A stretch of DNA of 64,000 bases from positions 5,456,001-5,520,000 of the forward strand of contig NZ_AP024600.1 of the NCBI RefSeq assembly GCF_036322585.1. The letters run 5' to 3'. Positions 24,721 through 33,301 of the stretch are shown here, in pieces. Below the pieces are notes generated by a model, which searched no databases, had not been told where the DNA came from, and saw only the letters and a list, made by a program, of their open reading frames with translations. The stretch is from Luteolibacter sp. LG18 (lineage in GTDB: Bacteria; Verrucomicrobiota; Verrucomicrobiia; Verrucomicrobiales; Akkermansiaceae). Position 1 is the first letter of the stretch, and each line of letters begins with the position of its first letter. The translations under genes were made by a program, and so were the position numbers.

Positions 24721-24869
24721 GCGAGAAACGCGCCAGAATCGATTTTAAGGGGGGGTTAGATTTGGGAGCCAAGATCATCCGGCTTTCCGTTCCTAACCGT
24801 TTTGCAACGGGTTTGCGCCGTTTTGCAACGGGGTCCGCGACCCTTCCGGGGAAGGAGGTCCGCCGATGA
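24717..24869 (+). CDS. Possible small coupled ORF between terminase and portal
   Basis: A 50-residue frame with ATGA overlaps on both sides (start with the terminase stop, stop with the portal start). The product is basic, with the repeat NRFATGLRRFATGSAT, encoded by two copies of a TTTTGCAACGGG motif. It may be translated only to couple the flanking genes, or be a small protein; the repeat suggests the DNA or RNA itself may matter. Confidence 0.4.
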   Translation: MSEKRARIDFKGGLDLGAKIIRLSVPNRFATGLRRFATGSATLPGKEVRR

Positions 24870-26950
24870 GCCGGGAAACCACCCTTCCGACCCGTTCCGG
24901 CGGGTTCTTCGGCCGGATGCGCGGCATCGTGAACCGGGCGGTGATGTCTGTCAGCTACCGATTCCACGTGGCGGCGGCGAACTCGTGGCGGGACACCTAC
25001 AATCCGCTGCGGAGCCTCACCATCCAGCGGGCCGTGTGCCTGCTGGAGGAAGGCGAGCGCGGGGCGTTCGCGGACCTGATGTGGACCTACCGCTACATCG
25101 AGATGCAGGACGCCACCCTGGGCGCTCTGATCGAGCGCCGGACGTCCGCCATCCAGGAGCTGGATTGGAACATCGTGATGCGGGTCGACGTTCCGGCGGG
25201 GAAGACCGGCGTGGCCAAGCGCCAGAAGGCCGCGCTGGAGGCGACCTACAAGCGGATCAAGAATCTCAGCGCCGCCTTCGAGCATCTCGCGATGGCGAGC
25301 TTCCGTGGCTTCTCCCGGCTGGAGAAGGTGACCAACGGCGATGGCGAGATCATCGCGCTCGCTCCCGTGGACCAATGGTTCTGGGTGCGCCAGGGGCTTT
25401 ACGGTGCCTGGAAATACAACCGCAGCGCGACGTTCGGCACCAATGCCGGCGAAGAGGTTCCGGAGCCGCGATTCATTTCCCGCGAGGTGGCCCGGCCGAT
25501 CAACCGCGTGGCGCTCATCGCCTACGTCCGGAAGGGCCTGTCTCAAAAAGACTGGGACGGCTTTATCGAACAGTTCGGCATCCCGGCCGTCTTCATCGTG
25601 ATGCCGGAGAACGTTCCGTCCGACAAGGAGGACGAGTATCTCGAAGCGGCCGACCAGATCACCAGCGACGGCCGTGGCGTGTTGCCCGGCGGGTCGAAGG
25701 TCGAAACCGTCGACAACGGAGCGCGTGGCAACAATCCGTTTAAAGAACATCTCGCCTACCAGGATGAACAGGTGGTGCTGCGTGGCACCGGCGGGATGCT
25801 CACGATGCTGGCGCAGAGCGGCAGCGGCACCCTCGCGGGCAATGCGCATGCCGATACCTTCGCCGCGATCGCCCGGGCCGAGGCCGCGGAGATCTCCGAG
25901 ATCCTGCGAGCCGCCATCGACGCCGAGGTGATCGAAGCGGAAACACCGGGCGAGGAAGCCTGGGCGCGCTTCGAGCTGGCGGCCAACGAAGAACAGGACA
26001 GCAGCCAGGTGGTGAAGGATGCGTGCCTTCTCAACAGAAGCGGCTTCACCGTCGACCCGGCCTACATCGAAGAGAAGACCGGATACAAGATGGTGCTCGC
26101 CCCGTCCGTGCAGACTCCCGAGGGGAAACTGCTCAACCGACTGATGGGCCTGGCGGGCCGGACCAGCCGCAACGACTTCAAGCGCCATCCCGAGGACATG
26201 CTCCGGATCGTGGGGAACATCTTCAATCGCCAGCCCTCCGAGGAAGGATGGAAGAAGTTCGGCCGTGAGACCGGCACCCTGGGCATCCCGCGGGAGATCA
26301 TGCCGCAGATCCAGAGCGGCAACCGGGCGGCGATGGTAAACTTCCTTCGCGCCCGTGGCATCGACTACACCAAGGAGTCGGTGAAGCCCGCGGACCTCAA
26401 GCCGACGCAGGCCGAGTATTCGCCCGCGAAGGTGGCGGCCGCGAAGGCCCACCAGGGCGCGCAACGCGCCATCCTGATTTCGTCCGACAACCACGTCGTC
26501 GACGGGCATCACCAGTACAAGTCCGCCCTGGAAGACGGACCGAACGTGCCGATGGATGTGTTCCGGATCGACGCGCCGATCATGGCGGTCATCGGCCTGC
26601 TGCTCCAGATGGAGAGCACCGGCCAGGCGCTGATGAACCGGCACTACTCCGCCGAGAACGGCGACACCTTCCAAGACTTCATCCGGGCGGTGCGCGGCGA
26701 CAAGGAGGCCGATGCCATGGGCCGGACAGCCTCGATGCAAAAGCTTTGCAACGCCCTTTCCGCGGACTTGCAGCCGCTCGGCGAAGCCCTGGCAGGTGCC
26801 CTCGCGGCCGGTGACGAGGCGGCGATGCGGGCGGCGCTGAAGAAGATCTCGGCGGACATGCCCGACTTCCTGCAATCCCCCGAACTGGAGGCCGCTCTGG
26901 GCGAGGAGCTGGCAGCCGCCCTGATCCAACCCAAATCCGATTCCGAATGA
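24866..26950 (+). CDS. Portal protein (Mu gp29/DUF935 type) with C-terminal ParB/sulfiredoxin-like domain
   Basis: A 694-residue protein. Residues ~60-470 match the DUF935 portal (RYIEMQDATLGALIERRTSA, WNIVMR, VDQWFWVRQG, FGIPAVFI, LRGTGGMLTMLAQSGSGTLA), the ring through which DNA enters the head. From ~505 there is an added part: KPTQAEYSPAKV at ~511 and SSDNHVVDGHHQYKS at ~540, followed by a DAPI end, which matches the ParB/sulfiredoxin-like domain seen in some phage proteins. A helical tail ends the protein. No Mu F-type minor head gene follows, so the extra domain may replace part of its role. Confidence 0.85.
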   Translation: MSRETTLPTRSGGFFGRMRGIVNRAVMSVSYRFHVAAANSWRDTYNPLRSLTIQRAVCLLEEGERGAFADLMWTYRYIEMQDATLGALIERRTSAIQELDWNIVMRVDVPAGKTGVAKRQKAALEATYKRIKNLSAAFEHLAMASFRGFSRLEKVTNGDGEIIALAPVDQWFWVRQGLYGAWKYNRSATFGTNAGEEVPEPRFISREVARPINRVALIAYVRKGLSQKDWDGFIEQFGIPAVFIVMPENVPSDKEDEYLEAADQITSDGRGVLPGGSKVETVDNGARGNNPFKEHLAYQDEQVVLRGTGGMLTMLAQSGSGTLAGNAHADTFAAIARAEAAEISEILRAAIDAEVIEAETPGEEAWARFELAANEEQDSSQVVKDACLLNRSGFTVDPAYIEEKTGYKMVLAPSVQTPEGKLLNRLMGLAGRTSRNDFKRHPEDMLRIVGNIFNRQPSEEGWKKFGRETGTLGIPREIMPQIQSGNRAAMVNFLRARGIDYTKESVKPADLKPTQAEYSPAKVAAAKAHQGAQRAILISSDNHVVDGHHQYKSALEDGPNVPMDVFRIDAPIMAVIGLLLQMESTGQALMNRHYSAENGDTFQDFIRAVRGDKEADAMGRTASMQKLCNALSADLQPLGEALAGALAAGDEAAMRAALKKISADMPDFLQSPELEAALGEELAAALIQPKSDSE

Positions 26951-27954
26951 GCCACCCCATCCACAACCGCAAAGGCGAAGTCCCGGCCGACGGCTGGTTT
27001 GAGATCGAAGCCCCCGGCACCTATCCGGCGGGAGTCGATGAAGACGAGAACCCGCGTGAGCAGGTGCTCGATGACATCGCCTTCAAGTCGATCGTCAACC
27101 GCTTCCAATCCGACAAGGCGGCCGCCGGTGCCACATGGGCCGGTCTGCTCGTGGACCATGACCATCTGTCCCACGACATGGACAAGAGCACGGCGGCGAT
27201 GGCCTGGGCGCAGGATGTGCAGGTCCGCAACGGCATCCTGTGCGCGAAGCTCGACCTGACCGACATCGGCGAGCCCGCCGTGAGGAACCGTCGATTCAAG
27301 TTCTTCTCCACCGAATACGACGCCGGGGATCTCGAAGACCTCGGCGGCGGCAAGGTGAGGCCGCTGCGTTTGGCGGGACTCGCCTTCACGAACCGCCCCA
27401 ACAACCGGGGCCGGATCAAACCGATTTCGAACCGTGCCGAGGCTGGTGCCAAGGGCGGGCAGAAAACCGAAACCACAACACAACCGACGATGAAGAACAT
27501 CGCCACCGCACTGGGGCTGCCCGCCGATGCCGACGAGGCCGCCATCCTTTCCGCGATCGCCAAGCTGAAAAGCGACCAGGCGACCGCCGAAACCGAGAAC
27601 AAGGAGAACGCCGCTGAGACGATCATGAATCGTTTCGGTGATCGCGTCCCCGAAGCCGCACGCGCTGGCTGGAAAGCGCATCTCATCCTGAACCGCAAGG
27701 CCACCGAGGAGCTGATGGAAACCACCTTCCCGAAGCAGGAAGTGAAGGAAGTCGAAAAGAAGCCGGTCGCTCCGATCCACAACCGCGAGAAGGCGAAAGC
27801 CCCGGACGCGGTGAGCGATGGCGGCACGGAGCAACAGCAGGCCGCCGGGAAGAAGAAGGCGGCCGCGATCCGCAACCGTGCCGCCGAGATCCAGCGCACC
27901 GAACGCATCCCGTGGAACGCGGCCTTCAACCGCGCCGCTGGCGAACTGTCCTGA
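26947..27954 (+). CDS. Mu I-like prohead protease/scaffold
   Basis: A 335-residue protein of the Mu gp32 (I) family. The N-terminal ~165 residues hold the protease (WAGLLVDHDHLSHDMDKS, FFSTEYD, LAGLAFTNRPNN). The C-terminal part is helical and charged and would form the scaffold. An internal ATG at 27490 (MKNIATALGLPADADEAAIL) marks a natural scaffold start, as with Mu gene Z. The gene overlaps the portal stop (ATGA). The protease should cut itself and the scaffold after head assembly. Confidence 0.85.
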   Translation: MSHPIHNRKGEVPADGWFEIEAPGTYPAGVDEDENPREQVLDDIAFKSIVNRFQSDKAAAGATWAGLLVDHDHLSHDMDKSTAAMAWAQDVQVRNGILCAKLDLTDIGEPAVRNRRFKFFSTEYDAGDLEDLGGGKVRPLRLAGLAFTNRPNNRGRIKPISNRAEAGAKGGQKTETTTQPTMKNIATALGLPADADEAAILSAIAKLKSDQATAETENKENAAETIMNRFGDRVPEAARAGWKAHLILNRKATEELMETTFPKQEVKEVEKKPVAPIHNREKAKAPDAVSDGGTEQQQAAGKKKAAAIRNRAAEIQRTERIPWNAAFNRAAGELS

Positions 27955-27999
27955 TCCAACCCCACCCACACCCAACCTCAACCCGATAGTTCCGATCCC

Positions 28000-28572
28000 A
28001 TGAACTCGAACAAAGCGATCTTCTCGACGCAGAGCAACACCCAGGCCGGGCATATCCCCGGCGAATTCGCCGCGGACCTGACCGGCAAGGAAGGCCTGCT
28101 TGCCAAACTGACCAGCGACGGCTTCGCCCTTCCGTCCGCCGCTTCCGACCTCACCCTCTGGATCATCCTGGAAGGCGGGGCAACCTCCGGCACGGTGTTG
28201 CCGCTCACGCCGCTGGAGAACGTCCGCGTGCGCGCCAACGGCACCGGAAGCAAAGGCGACATCCTGGTGCTGGCCACCGGCGGCGACCTGGGCAAGGCCA
28301 CCAAGCTGGCCGCGCAGACGGGACGCCTGTTCGTCCTCGGTATCGCCGAGGAGGACTGGGAGGACGAGCAGCTCGTGCTGTTCCGACCGCATCCTCACTA
28401 CCTGGACACTGGCTCCGCTCCCACCGCGTTCAGCGGCGCGACTCCGGCGGCCACCGGATCCAGCAACGCGGCGACGCCCTATGGCTTCACCACCTCCGCG
28501 CAGGCCGATGCGCTGGTGACCACGGTGCGCGAGATCCGCGCCGCGCTCGTCGCGAAGGGCATCATGGCCTGA
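28000..28572 (+). CDS. Putative capsid decoration protein
   Basis: A 190-residue protein just before the capsid gene. The core (GSKGDILVLATGGDLGKATK, LFVLGIAEEDWEDEQLVL) resembles head-stabilising cement proteins such as DUF2190. The C-terminus (FTTSAQADALVTTVREIRAA) is a short helix common in such phage proteins. By position and pattern a head decoration protein. Confidence 0.65.
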   Translation: MNSNKAIFSTQSNTQAGHIPGEFAADLTGKEGLLAKLTSDGFALPSAASDLTLWIILEGGATSGTVLPLTPLENVRVRANGTGSKGDILVLATGGDLGKATKLAAQTGRLFVLGIAEEDWEDEQLVLFRPHPHYLDTGSAPTAFSGATPAATGSSNAATPYGFTTSAQADALVTTVREIRAALVAKGIMA

Positions 28573-28614
28573 TCGCTCCAACCCGAACCCTGAACCCACA
28601 CCTCATCCAAAAAC

Positions 28615-29544
28615 ATGAGCAAACTCGCTGAAGTCAGTTCCGATCCGATCCTCAAGGAATACTCCCAGGGGGCCGCCCAATCCGCCACCTCCGCGGTGGC
28701 CGATTTCCTCGCTCCGACCGTGCCGGTGGCCACGCTCACCGGCCGTTACAAGGAGTATACCCAGAAGAACCGCTTCCGGATTCCCAATACCGCGCGCGCC
28801 CTGGGCGGAAGCGCCACCCAGATCGGCTTCTCCGCCAAGGACAAGACGTTCAACTGCGAACCGCATGCCCTCGATTTCCCGGTGGACAACCTGGAGAAGA
28901 TCGAGACTGCGGATCTGATGAACGTCATGCAGGAAGGTGCCGACCTGGTGGCGGCGGCCGCCGCCCTGGCGCATGAAAAGAAGGTGATCGACGCGGCCCT
29001 GGCCGCGATGGGCAATGGCACCGCGCTGGCGATCACCGCCGGTGACGACATCATCGACCAGATCGACAAGAAGATCACGGCCGTGATCAAGGCCGCGAAA
29101 TACGGCGGTCTGATGGGCGTGGGCGTCATCTTCGGTGCCGGTGCCTACCGCGTTGCGAAGAACCATCCGTCCGTGAAGTCCCGCTTCGTGGCGGGCGGCA
29201 AGGGCCAGTTCGCCGTGCCGACGATCGAACAGTTCAGCCAGCTCCTGATGGCCACCCCGGATGTCCGCCTGAGCCTGATGTGCTACGACGACGCGCCCGA
29301 AGGCCTGGCCGAGGACATCCAGTTCACGCTGGACGGCGACATCCTGGTGTTCGCCCGCATGGCCAACCCGACGCGCTTCGACCCGTCCTTCATGAAGACG
29401 TTCCGCCTGCGCGGACAGTTCATGGTGCCAGGCACCTATCAGAAGGAAGACGGCCGTGGCGAGGTCGCCAAATACGACTGGTCGGAAGACGTCCAGGTCA
29501 CGAACGAGGAGGCGGCCGAGCGCCTCACGGTTGCGTTGAACTGA
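28615..29544 (+). CDS. Major capsid protein
   Basis: A 309-residue HK97-type capsid protein. Typical parts are the N-terminal arm (LAPTVPVATLTGRYKEYTQK), the E-loop region (ALGGSATQIGFSAKDKTFNC, HALDFPVDN), a long helix (LVAAAAALAHEKKVIDAALA) and a C-terminal strand (FMVPGTYQKEDGRGEVAKYD). Size and place (after protease and decoration gene) fit. No N-terminal delta domain is present, consistent with a separate scaffold. Confidence 0.85.
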   Translation: MSKLAEVSSDPILKEYSQGAAQSATSAVADFLAPTVPVATLTGRYKEYTQKNRFRIPNTARALGGSATQIGFSAKDKTFNCEPHALDFPVDNLEKIETADLMNVMQEGADLVAAAAALAHEKKVIDAALAAMGNGTALAITAGDDIIDQIDKKITAVIKAAKYGGLMGVGVIFGAGAYRVAKNHPSVKSRFVAGGKGQFAVPTIEQFSQLLMATPDVRLSLMCYDDAPEGLAEDIQFTLDGDILVFARMANPTRFDPSFMKTFRLRGQFMVPGTYQKEDGRGEVAKYDWSEDVQVTNEEAAERLTVALN

Positions 29545-29638
29545 TCCCTCCACCCCTGTTCCGGATCTTCTTTCGATCCGCAGGCTCCGTGAAAGCGGAG
29601 CCTGTCATCGAGACAAGAACCCTCAATTTCCAATCATC

Positions 29639-30088
29639 ATGTGGATCACCCTGACAACCGACGCGCTGGTCGGCGCGCTGAGCGACACCGAGCGCACCAC
29701 CTATCGCACGCATGTGGCGGTGACAGGCGGCGTCGATCCGCTGCCGAGCATCCTAGCCGCGGTCACGAAACGGGTGCGCAACGCGATCCGCTCCTGGCAT
29801 GAGAACCGCCTCGATCCGGACCCGACCACGATCGCGGACGAGTGCGAGGACGCGGCGATCTGCCTGATCCGCTACCGGCTGCTGTCGATGATCGACGAGG
29901 CCGTGAGCGAGCCGCGCACCAACGAATGGAAGGACGCGGTGGCGTTCCTGAAAGACGTCCGTGCGGGCCGGGCCTCGATCGAACGCCCGGACGAAAACCC
30001 GGAAGCGCCCGCGCCGCCGCCGAGCCCGAGCCCGCGAATCATCGCCCGGCGCAAGCGGTTCAGCCGCGACATGCAGAACGGGATCTGA
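29639..30088 (+). CDS. Mu gp36-like head-tail connector (DUF1320-like)
   Basis: A 149-residue protein. WITLTTDALVGALSDTER at the start and the helical core (ILAAVTKRVRNAIRSWHENR, ECEDAAICLIRYRLLSMI) match the Mu gp36 family, a connector protein after the capsid gene. The C-terminus is Pro-rich and then basic. Gene order supports the call. Confidence 0.75.
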   Translation: MWITLTTDALVGALSDTERTTYRTHVAVTGGVDPLPSILAAVTKRVRNAIRSWHENRLDPDPTTIADECEDAAICLIRYRLLSMIDEAVSEPRTNEWKDAVAFLKDVRAGRASIERPDENPEAPAPPPSPSPRIIARRKRFSRDMQNGI

Positions 30089-30089
30089 C

Positions 30090-30141
30090 GGGCGAAGCCC
30101 TAAGCACTAAATCCTAAATCCAAATTCCTAAACGAAGAGAA
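30090..30141 (+). repeat. AT-rich intergenic repeat, copy 1
   Basis: A GGGCGAAG start, then CACTAAATCCTAAATCC and an AAACGAAGAGA end, between the gp36-like gene and the next one. A related stretch is at 37249-37292. It is far less GC-rich than the genes around it. Confidence 0.55.
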
Positions 30142-30144
30142 GCC

Positions 30145-30333
30145 ATGCCGAAGAACGTCACCATTTGGGCGCAGCTCGATACCGACAAGGCCGTGCAGAT
30201 CACCCTCACGGTGGTGGAGCGCGGCACGGGCAACCTCGATCCGGACCGCGAGCGCCAGCCGACCATCACCGAGATGGAGGAAATCACGGGCGTGCTCAAC
30301 CGGCGCGACTGGACCTTCAACAAGCCGATCTAA
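30145..30333 (+). CDS. Small hypothetical structural-region protein
   Basis: A 62-residue protein (VTIWAQLDTDKAVQITLTVV) with beta character, followed by a charged part. It lies between connector and moron genes. Function unknown. Confidence 0.6.
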   Translation: MPKNVTIWAQLDTDKAVQITLTVVERGTGNLDPDRERQPTITEMEEITGVLNRRDWTFNKPI

Positions 30334-30340
30334 CATGCTT

Positions 30341-31021
30341 TCACTTCCACCACTGACGGTCTTCTTCCTCTTCGTCTGCCTCAGCCATGAACGGCGGGTT
30401 GACGCGGTGGAAGTGCCGCTCCCGGATGCGCGTTTCGTAAATGTGGCTCTGCTCGAAGCCGGTCGCGGTGACGAATTGAACACGCAAGCGAACCGTCTCG
30501 CCGGTGGTTCCCAACCCCCAAGGGTAGCGGATCACGAAAAACTGATAATCACTGTTCGGGGTATCCATGGGATCGACCGTGAAGAGCAGATCCCGGTTCT
30601 GCATGCCGCGAAACTGAGCGTCGCCGTCGATCCGGATTTCGAGCTGAGACACCTCGATGTCTTTGCGGAGGTTACAGATGATCAAATGATGGCCGAGATG
30701 GGGCAGAGCGTCCAAGGTGGGATGGCCCGGCGTCTTTTCCGGGCATCCGACAACGTTGCCGACGGGGACTCCCCTGAGGTCGGGGCTCTGCACGAGCCCG
30801 GTCGCACGGAAGCGCGGCGATTTTGCCAGCCCCTCGTTCTGGCGGTCCAGCCGCTGCAAATCCAGTTGCCGCGACTGAGCCTTGAAGGCCCGGTAGGCCC
30901 AGATCGCGGCCACAACCGTGGCGATCGCCTCCACGGAGGCCCAAATCCAATCCACTACTTTACAGGCGAATTCACCGCAGGTCATGCGCGCCATCGTAGC
31001 GGCGTGTCCGGACTTAACCAT
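30341..31021 (-). CDS. Membrane protein, antisense to the structural operon (moron candidate)
   Basis: A 226-residue protein read leftward amid rightward virion genes. The N-terminus has one membrane helix (VDWIWASVEAIATVVAAIWA) followed by a basic stretch; the rest is a soluble domain with beta-rich parts (HHLIICNLRKDIEVSQLEIR, YQFFVIRYPWGLGTTGETVR) and an acidic tail. The start at 31021 is chosen; other Met codons lie at 30994 and 30985. An own-promoter gene inserted against the operon is the classic form of a moron expressed in the lysogen. It resembles uncharacterised one-helix bacterial proteins. The opposite-strand frame is shadow-like. Confidence 0.7.
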   Translation of the reverse strand: MVKSGHAATMARMTCGEFACKVVDWIWASVEAIATVVAAIWAYRAFKAQSRQLDLQRLDRQNEGLAKSPRFRATGLVQSPDLRGVPVGNVVGCPEKTPGHPTLDALPHLGHHLIICNLRKDIEVSQLEIRIDGDAQFRGMQNRDLLFTVDPMDTPNSDYQFFVIRYPWGLGTTGETVRLRVQFVTATGFEQSHIYETRIRERHFHRVNPPFMAEADEEEEDRQWWK

Positions 31022-31039
31022 TGGAAATAATCCACGATC

Positions 31040-31999
31040 TTGCCCTCGACTTCTACAGATCCTGTCTTCGATGCGTTCCGTGCGGCGAACGCCCGCAAGG
31101 CGCTGCCGACGCACCTGGACACGGCTGGCCTGCGCCAGCTTTCCGCGGCGGTGCGGGCGCGTGCGGTGTTCACGGCGCGGGGCACGAGCACGATCTACGT
31201 GAACGAGCTGAAGCGCGTGGTGGACCTGCTGGCGAGCGGCGACATCGGCATGGCGGATGCGCGGGCGACGTTGATCGAATGCCTGCGCGCCCTGGGCTAC
31301 ACGCCCGAGGGTGGATTCCCCGGCGAGGGAGTCGGCCAGGTGCCGCCCGCGATCCGTGGCTCGCTCCAAGATCTGTCCTCGTTCCGTCGGATGAACCTGA
31401 CTCTCACGACGCAGGTCGACCTGATGACCAACGCGGGCCTTCAGCGGCGCGGCATGGAGCCGGTGAGGCTCGCGGAGTTTCCCGCGTTCGAGCTGGTGCG
31501 GATCTCGCCACGGGCCGCGCCCCGCGATTGGAAGGCGCGCTTCACGATCGTGGGCGGCGTGCTGGTGGACGGCGGCCGCATGATCCTTTTCAAAGGCGAT
31601 CCGCGCTGGGGCGAACTCGGCTCCTCGGAGAACTTCAATGACGCCCTGGACGTGGACACGCCACCGCTGGCGTTTGGCTCCGGTGTGGGCTGGGAAGAGC
31701 GCAGCCACGCGGAGTGCGTGCGCTTCGACATCCGCGGCCCGGAGGGCGAGACGGTCGACGAATGGCTGGCCAGCCCGAAGCGGCCGCGTGTGATCGCGGG
31801 CGCGATGCCGCTCCCGGCGCCACGGCTGACGATGCAGGATGTGTCTCCGGATCTGCGCCGGAAGTTCGAGGTGGAGACGATGTCGAAGCCGGTGACGGAA
31901 AAGCCGGGGCGCTACGACTACAGCGACCTGCTGGAAGAAAGCCTCGCGGAATCGCAAGCCGCCTATCGCAAAGGCAGAAACGGGAGGGACGGGCAATGA
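31040..31999 (+). CDS. Putative minor head/virion protein
   Basis: A 319-residue protein. The start is a TTG at 31040 with no clear ribosome-binding site; no ATG lies nearby. Helical N-terminus (LRQLSAAVRARAVFTARGTS), then a VDLMTNAGLQRRGM part and a segment with RWGELGSSENFNDALDVDTP and GVGWEERSH. Such a protein with a W.ELGSSE.F.DAL pattern is, as I recall, found in verrucomicrobial prophages in head-completion position. The stop overlaps the next start (ATGA). Confidence 0.6.
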   Translation: MPSTSTDPVFDAFRAANARKALPTHLDTAGLRQLSAAVRARAVFTARGTSTIYVNELKRVVDLLASGDIGMADARATLIECLRALGYTPEGGFPGEGVGQVPPAIRGSLQDLSSFRRMNLTLTTQVDLMTNAGLQRRGMEPVRLAEFPAFELVRISPRAAPRDWKARFTIVGGVLVDGGRMILFKGDPRWGELGSSENFNDALDVDTPPLAFGSGVGWEERSHAECVRFDIRGPEGETVDEWLASPKRPRVIAGAMPLPAPRLTMQDVSPDLRRKFEVETMSKPVTEKPGRYDYSDLLEESLAESQAAYRKGRNGRDGQ

Positions 32000-32568
32000 A
32001 CGTGCAGATCCGTTTCAAGGCCTCGCTCGGCACGGTGGAAGCCCTGCGCGACGGGCTGACCACGATGGAGAACGTCAACGCCCGCCTCGCGGTGGAGGCG
32101 ATGCAGTTCACGCAGCGTTACCTGCGCGGGCTGAACCGCCACGCCACGGCCGAGGGGCTGGGCGCTGCACCGACGCTGCACCACGAGCGCACGGCCGGTC
32201 GACTGGAAGCGGCTTCCGACGAGCAGTTCGCGATCCTGCGCATCCCGCGGTCCTCCGGCCTGGGCCGTGCGTTCCATGACGTCGTCATCCTGCCCGGCAG
32301 CGGCCGCCAGTTCCTCACGATCCCGGCGGATGCCCGCACCTACGGTCGACGGGCCGGTGAGTTCGCCCCGGGCGATCTGACCTTCACGATCGTGGGCGGC
32401 CGCTATCCGGCGCTGATGTTCACCGATGGCTGGACGGTGGCCTTCTGGCTGGCCCGGAAGGTCGAGCAAAAGCAAGACCGCTCGCTGCTGCCCTCCGACC
32501 AGATCTACCGGGCGCTGAGCCGCCGCGTGATCCTCAACTACATCTCCGAACTCCGAGAAGCCGCCTGA
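31996..32568 (+). CDS. Putative head-tail or tail completion protein
   Basis: A 190-residue protein from the ATG at 31996. The N-terminal helix (LRDGLTTMENVNARLAVEAM, then QFTQRYLRGLNRHATAEGLG) resembles the virion morphogenesis/tail completion type. The rest is mixed with LPGSGRQFLTIPADARTYGR. It is coupled to the gene before it and 1 bp from the gene after. Role inferred from order. Confidence 0.5.
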   Translation: MNVQIRFKASLGTVEALRDGLTTMENVNARLAVEAMQFTQRYLRGLNRHATAEGLGAAPTLHHERTAGRLEAASDEQFAILRIPRSSGLGRAFHDVVILPGSGRQFLTIPADARTYGRRAGEFAPGDLTFTIVGGRYPALMFTDGWTVAFWLARKVEQKQDRSLLPSDQIYRALSRRVILNYISELREAA

Positions 32569-32569
32569 C

Positions 32570-33058
32570 ATGGGAAAAGCCCGCACACACGCCGCCCTGA
32601 TCCAAGCACGCCTCGCCACGGCTCCGCTGGTGGACGAGGAGCACCGCGAGCTGCCGACGCCGGTGGACATCACCGGCGTGGACTTCGTCTACGCCCGCCA
32701 GGCGCTGCCGGTGGACAAGGTGGCGGAGATCATCGGCCGGACCAAGGGCGTGGTGATCTCGATGACCTACACCGGCTGGAGCCCGCTGGACGCGGCGCAG
32801 AAACGCCCCCGCATCACGAAGCACTACGAGCTGACGGTGTGGAGCCGCCCGCTGGTGCTGGAGAGTGGCGAGGAGGCCAAGGCCGACGGCGCGCTCTACG
32901 CCGACGACGTGATGGATAGCGTGATCATCCGGCTGTGGAAGTGGCGGCCGGAGGAGGACCACGTGAACGGCGAGGTGGAGATGAAGGGCGGCGACCAGGT
33001 GCCCGACAAACGGTTCCTCCTCTACTCCGGCGAGATCTCGATCCCCGCATTCCTCTGA
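32570..33058 (+). CDS. Mu gp37-like or tail terminator protein
   Basis: A 162-residue protein. The pattern VVISMTYTGWSPLDAAQKRP, then KHYELTVWSRPLVLESG and VIIRLWKWRP with RFLLYSGEISIPAF, follows the alpha/beta fold of tail terminator proteins in the position of Mu gp37. Function is inferred from order and pattern. Confidence 0.55.
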   Translation: MGKARTHAALIQARLATAPLVDEEHRELPTPVDITGVDFVYARQALPVDKVAEIIGRTKGVVISMTYTGWSPLDAAQKRPRITKHYELTVWSRPLVLESGEEAKADGALYADDVMDSVIIRLWKWRPEEDHVNGEVEMKGGDQVPDKRFLLYSGEISIPAFL

Positions 33059-33088
33059 CAACCGATTTCCAACAACCCCGAAACCACC

Positions 33089-33271
33089 ATGGCCAAAGAA
33101 CCAAAGAACGAAACCGAAGTGCTGCTGATCTTCGAAGTGCAGCCCGGGCACAAGCTGAAGCGCGGCAAGGCGCTGTGCTTCCCCGGCACCCAACTGAAGC
33201 TCACCCAGGCGGAAGCCGACGCGGTGAACGCGAACCAACCCGGCGCGCTCGCCTACGTGGGCCTCGCCTGA
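33089..33271 (+). CDS. Small structural-region protein
   Basis: A 60-residue protein (EVLLIFEVQPGHKLKRGKAL) with beta character. Located where Mu-like phages have a small gp38-like gene just before the tail tube. No domain recognised. Confidence 0.55.
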   Translation: MAKEPKNETEVLLIFEVQPGHKLKRGKALCFPGTQLKLTQAEADAVNANQPGALAYVGLA

Positions 33272-33301
33272 TCCGAACCTCCAACCCCGATACCCCATCC
33301 C

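Noticed and set aside
30335..31030. Rightward 231-residue ORF in line with the virion operon
   Set aside because: The leftward frame has a clear membrane helix and natural composition; the rightward one looks like its shadow.
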